DNA of 64,000 nucleotides from Harmothoe impar (taxonomy: Eukaryota > Annelida > Polychaeta > Phyllodocida > Polynoidae): NCBI GenBank assembly GCA_947462335.1, contig OX381706.1:18018784-18082783 (forward strand). The letters run 5' to 3'. How positions within the stretch are numbered: position 1 is the first letter of the stretch; each line of letters opens with the position of its first letter. The notes beneath the pieces are model-generated. The model was given only the letters and a program-made list of their open reading frames with translations. It had not been told where the DNA came from and ran no database searches. A program made the translations under genes and the position numbers. Shown one piece after another: positions 33,192-40,898 of this stretch.

Positions 33192-33910
33192 CCCCCTTTC
33201 CACCAGCAACTAGCTCAGCCAAATCTCATGTCCGAGATTAGGGTACAAGCAGGGTGTGAGTATTGCGAGTGGGTTGTACCTGGGCATTCCATATGTCACC
33301 TGTCCCTCATAAAGTAGTGGTTAGCACGGTGGATTTATGATGCAGAGTCCTAAGCTCAAATCCCTGTCAAGTCATATCTTGGTGACCATACCATGAATTT
33401 ACATTCTTATATATCAAATATATTTTGCTTTGATATAAGTGAGTAACAACCTTGAAATGATATCAAGGAAATAGCAATAGTCTTTGAACAAATTTTTTAT
33501 TCCTATTTCTTCAAAGGAACCATGTGTATATAAATAAGAAAATGTATTGGTTGTTAATTGTATGGTGACAAGATATGGTCTGGGAGGGATTTGAGCTTAG
33601 GTCCTCTACATCATGAATCCACCATGCTAACCACTACCCAGCTAACAAAAAAACGTTATTTTACGTCAAAATAAAGTTTTAAAAGTTTGTACAACGTTAT
33701 GCCATAGTAAGGAGCCTTAGAGAAACGTAATATAACGTTATATAACGTTATAAAATGTTGTATAACGTTTTTTGTTTACTGGGTATTCTATGAGGGACAG
33801 GTGACATAAGGAATGCCCAGGTACAACCCACTCACAATACTCACACCCTGTTTGTTCCCTAATCTCAGACCTGAGATTTGGCAGAGCTGGTTGCTGGAGG
33901 TTAGACTGGT
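33192..33910. mobile_element. Large inverted repeat with tRNA-like promoter words
   Basis: The left arm (about 33192-33375) and right arm (about 33571-33910) are inverted copies. Each contains CAGGGTGTGAGTATTG, GTGGGTTGTACCTGGGCATT and the tRNA-like pair AGTGGTTAGCA(C/T)GGTGGA and GCTCAAATCCCT (box A-like and box B-like). It may be two SINE copies inserted head to head or a foldback. The right arm is split by the MITE at 33637-33783; the left arm preserves the uninterrupted sequence. Confidence 0.75.
33637..33783. mobile_element. AACGTT MITE, copy 2 (147 bp, TA duplication)
   Basis: Ends CCCAGCTAACAAAAAAACG and CGTTTTTTGTTTACTGGG, flanked by TA on both sides (33635-33636, 33784-33785). The matching empty site is in the left arm of the surrounding inverted repeat near 33306 (TAAAGTAGTGGTTAG), which confirms the boundaries. 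Confidence 0.85.
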
Positions 33911-34048
33911 TGCACTGGTACCAATCACCATGTCGCTGTACACAGGACATCTTGCTAATGCGAAATAGCATCCCTTTACGAGTCATTGCGGAAACATTTT
34001 GGTTGCTCTGCAGTCAGCTACTCGTTATCAAGTTTCCCTAGAAGGATG

Positions 34049-34283
34049 GATGTCGCTAAAAGATGACATTTGTCGCCATGATGCAGCCAATGCAGCCCTG
34101 CGAGTGACTCGCCAGTGCTGCATTGGTGAATGATGCCGACCCTTTGGGAGTGTCTCAACCTTATAAGGTTGTCATGACGCTTGAATGCAGTTCTGGCAAG
34201 TCATTCGCCAGGGCTACATTCATGCATCATGACGACCAAGGGCATGATGCATGAAGGTAGCATGACGTCATTATAGGGTTAAA
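34049..34283. repeat. GAATGCAGC/GGCGAGT repeat, copy 2
   Basis: Contains GCAGCCCTGCGAGTGACTCG, TTGAATGCAGTTCTGG and GGGCTACATTCATGCATCAT. It shares long stretches with 57582-57757. Built of short palindromes and partly self-complementary. Confidence 0.7.
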
Positions 34284-34473
34284 TCCAAGCTCTGATATTA
34301 AAGACCCCACGGTCACCCCCTTGACATCAATAGTCGGCCTTGAAAAAAAGGTGATATTACTTATATCATCCCCCCACAACCCCCACTATTGTTTAAAAAT
34401 GACCGCCCAGCCACTCTGAAATAAAGACAGCAAAAAGCTTCCCTATCGTTTTTGGAAACGGTTCTAAATCTGA

Positions 34474-34744
34474 GGCTGTGTCTCACGAACTTGGGCCAAT
34501 GTGTTTGTCTATGACCGGGTGCCGTCTATGACCAGCTATCTAAAAAAGTTGTTTGGAGGGATAAACTTTTTTTTAAATTCTTTTTTTACAATTTTTATTT
34601 ATAAATTTTATTTTTTTTAATTTAAAAAAATCTTTTTTATTCCTCCAAACACCTTTTTTAGATAGCCGGTCATAGACGGCACCCGGTCATAGACGGCACC
34701 CGGTCATAGACAAACACATTGGCCAAAGTTCATGAGACACAGCC
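34474..34744. mobile_element. Foldback element with GGCTGTGTCTCA ends, copy 2
   Basis: GGCTGTGTCTCACGAACTT at the left and AAGTTCATGAGACACAGCC at the right. Inside each arm are two or three units of GGTCATAGACGGCACC, inverted between arms, and an AT-rich core. Same termini and plan as 1910-2262 but a different internal unit. Confidence 0.8.
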
Positions 34745-35309
34745 ATGAATTAACCTGTGTTTAATATCCACGTCTACCAGAGAAGCATATCTACTGAAAT
34801 CAAATGTTATATGACACAGGATGTTCATTAATTAGATCTCTCTCTTACAGGAGAACTTGAAATGCAAGGCTCTACAGAGGCCAATTTTAAGGCTTTCACT
34901 TTAGTCGTATCATGCTGGTCTCTTCAACCTTGTAAGAAAACTGCATGCAATATATGGCATTCAGAACCTTATTTCATATATGCATATGTGTACATGGCCG
35001 ACCCAATATACTCATTAGATATTGTAATATATTATACTTTATTCATAGGCTTACCAGGAATTGAGCACCTTTTGTATAACCTTGAAGAACCGCAGTGTAA
35101 GGGGGGGGGGCACTCACAATATGAGTGAACTCGCCAGAGGAAGAAAAACAGGGGCTGTCAATGACATGAAAGTTCATAATCAGGGGCTGCCAATAACTGG
35201 TGAGCACAGAATCAGGGCCTGTTGCAATTGATATAGGAATATATATGAACCTTCATATTTCATACATGACCTATCCCTGCAAAACACTCTTATGCTAAAT
35301 GAAGGAGCA
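34745..35309. other. Noncoding stretch with CAGGGGCTG words
   Basis: AT-rich sequence, a G-run near 35101, then several AGGGGCTG(T/C)CAAT words (35150-35215), which recur after the next hairpin at about 35595 and 35622. This suggests the hairpin at 35310-35542 inserted into a tandem repeat. Confidence 0.4.
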
Positions 35310-35542
35310 CAGGGAAAAGAAACAGCGTCAAAAGGGAGTCCAGATTGCCTCCAGAATGACTCCCCTCTGTAGGAAAGTCCAGGTCCCCTGGCAGGCCTAT
35401 AGGAGTCACCTCGGGGAGTCACGCGAGTCACATAGCTCCCTGACTCACCTACGGGAGTCAAATAAGGACCAGGGCTTCCCTACAGAGGAGAGTCATTCTG
35501 GAGGCAACCTGGACTCCCTTTTGACGCTGTTTCTTTTCTCTG
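35310..35542. mobile_element. GAGTC hairpin element, subtype 2, copy 1
   Basis: AAAAGAAACAGCGTCAAAAG at the left and its inverse CTTTTGACGCTGTTTC at the right, then GGGAGTCCAGATTGCCTCCA pairing with its near-inverse. Arms full of GAGTCA words. Same subtype as 51214-51522. Confidence 0.85.
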
Positions 35543-36303
35543 GGAAGCCTAAAAACAGGGCGTGTCATCTGAGGTTTTAGGAATATACTAGGAGGGGGCT
35601 GCAAAACAGTTCACCTTTTCAAGGGGCTGTAAACTTACAAAATAGTTGGGTATGTAGTTTAGTAGTTGGTACCTACCCTCAAAGAGGCAGTGCCCACCCC
35701 ACCCCCCTCTCCCCCGATACCTAGCTGAGTGTAGAACTCACATTGATAATGTATATCTCCTCTTGTATAACCCCCCCCCCCCCCTCACCCACACACACAC
35801 CTCCTGCACGTTCACCTGGCCCTTATTGTTGCTGACTCCTGGAAAGTCGGATTTCCAGGAAGTACTTAGAACATATTGAGGACATTGATCGCAGCAATAT
35901 GATAAACGCAATAGAAGGGGGGAGTGGGGTCTTCGTGCAGGCAACCGAAAATGCCCCCCCCCCCCCAACCGAGGGGTGGAACTATGGCCACCCCATGCTC
36001 ACTTCTTTAAACTAAAGATAGGATTTTTTGGCTGAAAAAGGGTGACATTACTTCATTGGGGTTTAAACACAAAAACCAGACACAGTCGAGTACTTTATAG
36101 CTGGAGGTTTTATTGCTGATGTTGTACAAGTAAAAAATGTAGAGCTGTTTGTATAGCGTTGAATAGATATTGACGTTTCGAGTTAATTCATAACTCTTCG
36201 TCAGGATGATAAGGTGTACATTTGGTCAACTAAGGTACATTTAGGGATCATGAAAAATAGCTACTTCCTGTTGGTTACTATGAAACCCAAGTTATGGTAA
36301 CTA
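35543..36303. other. Noncoding stretch with C-runs; possible Penelope 3' relic
   Basis: C homopolymers near 35770 and 35955. On the reverse strand, 36204-36172 reads CTGACGAAGAG..CTCGAAACGTC, followed by AATAAA at 36113-36108. A stem of this kind (CTGA.GAAG..CGAAACG) is common at the 3' ends of Penelope-like elements, so this may be a fragment of one. No protein sequence remains to prove it. Confidence 0.35.
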
Positions 36304-36399
36304 CCCAGTGGTACAAAATTCTGTTCAATGTTGAATCAACATTGAATTAATGTTGACAACCATTTATCGATGTTGATTCAATGCTCTGTGCCCATTGGG
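36304..36399. mobile_element. CCCAGTGGGCACA MITE, copy 1
   Basis: CCCAGTGGTACAAAATTC and GCTCTGTGCCCATTGGG ends, flanked by TA (36302-36303, 36400-36401), with internal TTGAATCAACATTGA words. Second copy at 50411-50518. Confidence 0.75.
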
Positions 36400-36668
36400 T
36401 AGGCATTATGGGATATCCTTTATGGATACTAGGCCCCCCTTGATTTTCACAGAAATTTGATGATAGATCTATATGATATGTCTGTACCGGTAGTATAAGT
36501 TACAATGTTAATATTAATAATGTATAATTGTACATTATGTACAATTTGGTAACAGGAATATATTATTAAAAAAATGGCATGCAAGCATGAAATTATTACT
36601 GGCGTTTGCTGGAGATCAGAGTGTTACATGTTAAATATTTACACAAGTCTCTTCCGGTGGCCTGATCA
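36400..36668. other. Noncoding stretch
   Basis: AT-rich sequence. The last bases, on the reverse strand, could continue the decayed coding stretch described at 37852-45305, but this is not firm. Confidence 0.3.
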
Positions 36669-37101
36669 CCTGGGGGGCCACTCCCTCCGTATTGCTGACT
36701 ATGTGTGAACACGATTCCAAGGGAAAGGGCATGTTTTTGGACCCTAGGCAAGGGCCCGCGAGAGCCCTTGAATAGGGGTGCTTTTTAAGCAATTTTGGAG
36801 GAAAAGGGGTAACTTTTAAGGCTGAAACTCTCAAATAAAACAATAATCCACTTTTTTCAACGTTAAAGATTCATATTTTATGTATGGGGTAAGGGTAAGC
36901 CCTACCTTTTGCAGGCCAATCTTTTTAACAAACACTTCATAAGGGTATTAATCCTCGGTCCCCCTAAATAGAATATGCACTTTTGCTCATTTTCCAGTGA
37001 ATAGGGTGCTATTTTGTAAAATTACCTCCCGTGATAAGGGTCCTAAATTTGAGGTGGTGTTTACACATAGTTACTATAGCAAAGGTAGGGAGTGCCCCCT
37101 G
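36669..37101. mobile_element. Mutator-like MITE with 10-bp target duplication, copy 1
   Basis: TIR CCTGGGGGGCCACTCCC at the left and GGGAGTGCCCCCTG at the right. The target duplication GGCCTGATCA is exact at 36659-36668 and 37102-37111. A second copy (46883-47409) also has an exact 10-bp duplication. Nine-to-ten-bp duplications point to the Mutator (MULE) group; no transposase is encoded. Confidence 0.85.
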
Positions 37102-37134
37102 GGCCTGATCAACATTATTAGTGAATTGATAGAT

Positions 37135-37847
37135 GGCTGAGTCCATTTAGATTGGACTAAAATCGGCAGATCTTCCCGGGTGACCACCTCAGATTTCATC
37201 CTCACTTAGTAGGATGATAGCCCAATGTCTTCTGAGTATCATCCGTAAATATGGACTCCAAACTCTGAACGGTTTAAGAATGGTGCCTCATTAAGTTAAC
37301 CCCTTCACCACTGGGTTTATTGTAACTCAATGCAATTTTGTGCAATATTTTGGCTTTACCGCGTGGAAGGGGTTAAGGGGGGTGGGCTATTCAAAAGCAG
37401 TTCTTAAGGCTGGTCCATTTTCAGACATTTCTCATATGAAAACTCTGTCAACTAGGAGACACACAGCTATTCCAACTAATTCTTGTATGTTTAGACATGG
37501 GACATGATGTGTAGAATTCTGGATATCCATCAACTTGTAGGCGCATGAGGACACCAAAGTCAGGAAGAAAATGAGGCATGAATAGAAAACATCAATCTTT
37601 GGAAGTGTCACCAAATTCATATTTTTGATTGAAACATACTGATAAGTGTTAAAAGTTATAACTACATATATACAGTTTGAATGTATTGAGCCAAAAAATC
37701 CCTGGCTTAAAGTTGGGTCACTTATGATTTTTTTTATATTATTTACAGATAACACTCAAGACATATTGGGCTATCATCCTACTAAGTGAGGATAAAATCT
37801 GAGATGGTCACCCGGGAGCTGTTAGTCCAATCTAAATGGACTCAGCC
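37135..37847. mobile_element. 713-bp TIR element, GGCTGAGTCCATTTAG ends
   Basis: About 100-bp inverted arms: GGCTGAGTCCATTTAGATTG at 37135 and its near-inverse ending CTCAGCC at 37847. Flanked by AGAT (37131-37134, 37848-37851). A diverged relative of its left half is at about 48966-49110. It truncates the reverse-strand reading frame at 37852-38300. Confidence 0.8.
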
Positions 37848-38658
37848 AGATGCCAAATAAAAGTCTGCTGGTGGGATCATTTTGAGCTTCTTGTCCGTTG
37901 ATTTGGAATCCTTCCTTGGTGGTCTTTCAATAGGGGTTGGGCGGTAGGTAACCCTATGGGAACTGGAACTGGAGCTGCACGGCTTTGGTTCATACTCCTC
38001 AGTATGGACCTTGTGGACTGTAGATTTTACCTGTGGTCTGCTATTGATTTCCTCGCTAGCAGTCGGGGTGGATGATCTGGAAGTGGAGTGGCTGGAGGCC
38101 GCAGTTGTTAGAGCTTTTTGAAGGGGCGACTGGAGATTTTGGCGAAACTGATTTCTCTGGTTCGTCATCATCGTCATCAGATATGGCCAAATCTAGTAGA
38201 AATTGGTTGTCATTGTCAGGCATGTCAGGTAACTTGCCAGTGACACTGTTGTTGGAGGGGATGGGTGATGGGCTGCGACTTTTGTTGGTGGGTTTGACAG
38301 CAGGGGCCTGTTTCTTAACAAGTGTTTCTTAGACCGTTATATTCATGTCTTAATAGATCGGAGATAATATAACAAGAGGTAACACAAAGTAGCCTGTTGC
38401 AAAAGCCGAAAAAATTAATATTTCAAATTTTGTTATTTTAATAGAAATATTAGTATAACAACTTATGAAACAGAATTTCCAATTTTTCGGCTGTTGGTTA
38501 CCTTCAAAGTAGTTATATAAGGACATTTCTAGATATATTACCATTCAAAATATTAAGCTATATTAGTGCTTCCGATATACTGAGAAAGACTAGAGACTAG
38601 GACTAGAAATACCAGCACCTATGTAGCATATCACTCGTCTGAAGCCCCGTTCTCAAAC

Positions 38659-39555
38659 ATGTTTGCATGTGAAATTGAGGAAAATGGAATTGTCTTCCAA
38701 TCAGTGGAACAAGCAGTAGCACACGATAAAGCGCAGTTTGCTGGCGCCATGGAAAAAGCTCAATCTATAAGAGATACACACTGTCCTTACAGAGCTAAGT
38801 CGCTGGCTAAAGGTATTATATGCCCGGACTGGGAGGCTAGGGCTGAACTCTCAGTAGAAAAGTATAACCTGCTCAAATATGAACAGCACATCTGGCTGGC
38901 GGAATTACTAGCTAAAAGCGAGAATAAAAGGCTACTGGAGGTGACCCCTGACCGGAAATGGGGATGTAATGCCAGCATAGGGTCAAAAAAACTAAAAGAC
39001 GGTTCATTTAACGGTGGTAACCTAGGAGGAGTAATATTGGAGAGGGTAAGATGTGAAGTGAGACGATCAAGAGGACTCAGCCCTATAAGGGCACAACCCC
39101 CACCCACCCCTCCTGTTAATAACAACAACACACTAAGGCCTGCAGCGGCACAGACCCCCCTACACTCTCACAGCGCAGTGGCTGATACCTCAGGTAGTGG
39201 ATCCTCACCGGTGCTTGGACAGCGTGCGGTACAGAACGGAGCAGCCACCAACGCCACCACCACCACCACTACTCTGGCTACCTACATGCGCCCTACCACG
39301 TCACCAATACAGAGCGCGCCCACACTTCAACCTCAGCAGGCTGGAGTCCACATGTACCAACCACCACCACCACAAGAACAGAGAAAGCGTCCAGAACGCG
39401 AGGGTTCAATTGTGAAGTATAAAACGCCACCTCAGCAGAATGTAAGCCTCCAACACTCAAACATTGGTAATGGGCAGGCACATACAAGCTATAGGCTCTT
39501 CACCCCGCCGAGTCTCAGAGGGAAATATCAAAACCAGCAAACACACAATGTATAA
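38659..39555 (+). CDS. NADAR-domain protein, first ORF of the LINE
   Basis: 298 residues from the first ATG. Residues 1-132 match the NADAR (YbiA-like) fold signature in order: VFQSVEQAVAHDKAQF (12-27, with E17-Q18 and K24), AKSLAKG (46-52), W58, a KYNLLKYEQHIWLAELL helix (68-84), the RKWG box (99-102) and GGNLGGVILERVR (119-131). NADAR proteins act on ADP-ribose-type adducts, and some members remove ADP-ribose from guanine bases. The residual PFSNMF motif that normally opens the domain is encoded upstream of the ATG (38641-38664), in an open frame starting at 38584. Residues 140-298 are Pro/Thr/Asn/Gln-rich and probably disordered. Function in retrotransposition is unknown; nucleic-acid de-ADP-ribosylation or RNA binding are possibilities. 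Confidence 0.85.
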   Translation: MFACEIEENGIVFQSVEQAVAHDKAQFAGAMEKAQSIRDTHCPYRAKSLAKGIICPDWEARAELSVEKYNLLKYEQHIWLAELLAKSENKRLLEVTPDRKWGCNASIGSKKLKDGSFNGGNLGGVILERVRCEVRRSRGLSPIRAQPPPTPPVNNNNTLRPAAAQTPLHSHSAVADTSGSGSSPVLGQRAVQNGAATNATTTTTTLATYMRPTTSPIQSAPTLQPQQAGVHMYQPPPPQEQRKRPEREGSIVKYKTPPQQNVSLQHSNIGNGQAHTSYRLFTPPSLRGKYQNQQTHNV

Positions 39556-39671
39556 ATACTATGTAAATTGATTTTATCATGTTTTACTTATTGTATATTT
39601 TCTTTAAAAAAAATTTAAATAGGGTACTATGTCACTTATACCCCCTTCTTTCTCTGTGTTATACCTACAGC

Positions 39672-40325
39672 ATGAATGTCGTCATAATGGCCGATAGCCG
39701 CGGTGCAGGACTGGAGGAATTTCTCCCTAACTGGTGTCCTGAAGGGATTATATATCAAGTTTTTCCCATCCCCAGCCAAGGGTTAATCAAGCTTGCGAAG
39801 AAAGCCACAGTAATCGCCAGGACCTGCCCTCCAGACCTAATTTTTATATTTGGGGGAGTGTGTGATATCACCTATAGAAATCCTGTTAGCAAGTATACAG
39901 GCCTTAGATTTGATAATCCTATGGTATGTAGAGATAACTATATCTCCACCCTAGAAACGGCCCATAGCATCATGCGGAATCATCCTCTCACACGTACAGC
40001 GAAAATTGTGTATAGTCCGGTATGTGGGGTCGAACTAAACAGGTATAATGAGATCACATCTGCTACAAAACACCCCCAGCAAAGAAGCCTTAATAAATCA
40101 ATGGAATTAATAAATTCATTTATTAATGACTTCACAGAGGGATCAGCTCTCCGAACACCATGGGTAGCTAGCCATTGTCATGCTGGCAAAGGCAGAGGGC
40201 GGGTCAGCCATACGTATCATGCCCTTTGGGACGGCTGCCACTTTGAATCGAATGTACTGGAAATGATCGGCGCCGAAATCCACGAAGCCATGAAACTAAA
40301 TATAAACATTGCGCCCCGCTATTAG
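39672..40325 (+). CDS. SGNH/GDSL-esterase-like ORF of the LINE
   Basis: 217 residues from an ATG at 39672; the frame is open further upstream but that part is AT-rich, so this ATG is preferred. Block I is VVIMADSRGAG with the putative nucleophile Ser9. Block III reads GVCD (62-65) where the family usually has GxND, so the oxyanion Asn is replaced by Cys. Block V is WDGCHFE, giving Asp187 and His190. Esterase-like ORF1 proteins are known in CR1-branch LINEs, where they are thought to help ribonucleoprotein or membrane association. Just upstream, 39643-39670 is a pyrimidine-rich tract ending CTACAG, a good splice acceptor, hinting that this ORF could be reached by splicing from the first ORF. 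Separated from the EN-RT ORF by 573 bp. Confidence 0.75.
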   Translation: MNVVIMADSRGAGLEEFLPNWCPEGIIYQVFPIPSQGLIKLAKKATVIARTCPPDLIFIFGGVCDITYRNPVSKYTGLRFDNPMVCRDNYISTLETAHSIMRNHPLTRTAKIVYSPVCGVELNRYNEITSATKHPQQRSLNKSMELINSFINDFTEGSALRTPWVASHCHAGKGRGRVSHTYHALWDGCHFESNVLEMIGAEIHEAMKLNINIAPRY

Positions 40326-40898
40326 GTATAGTGAGGTCAATCCAGGCCACTGTGTGATGTAATGAAACAGCTGACTGACCAACTGACCCACTACCAGTGA
40401 ACCCTGTATATATGGATCAGCCGTTCAAATGTATGGATATGTATTATCTTATTGACATTAAATATATAATATAATACACTTACATATTTGAATATGTTGC
40501 TATATATTTGCATAAGTCAACGTTGATATCATGTTATGGCATTGTTATACCAGAGCGCATTATATATTATATATCGATGTTGTCAAACGGTAGCACTCTG
40601 ATGATTATTGACAATGTCTTCTCACATACTAACAGCTCCTGTGTTTGTGATACGACACTTTTGAGAGCAAGCTTTAAATTAGAAAGATCAGACAGGTCAT
40701 GAATTAAACTAACAATGATATTATGTATTAGATAGCGATCCATTACTTATTTATATTATATATGGAGCCCGAAACCTCCTCTAAAAATGACGACACACAC
40801 TTGTCACCTAGTAACATACGATCACCCAATGATGAATTCATCACCATTAACCCATCATCATATCATTTCACTCATCATTCAAAAACACAAAGGGAGTC
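40326..40898 (+). other. Inter-ORF region of the LINE
   Basis: AT-rich spacer between the SGNH-like and EN-RT ORFs. No domain-bearing frame. It may hold signals for translation of the downstream ORF; none is recognisable. Confidence 0.4.

Noticed and set aside
38072..38332. Forward open frame of 86 codons
   Set aside because: It is the antisense shadow of the Ser/Asp-rich reverse-strand coding stretch.
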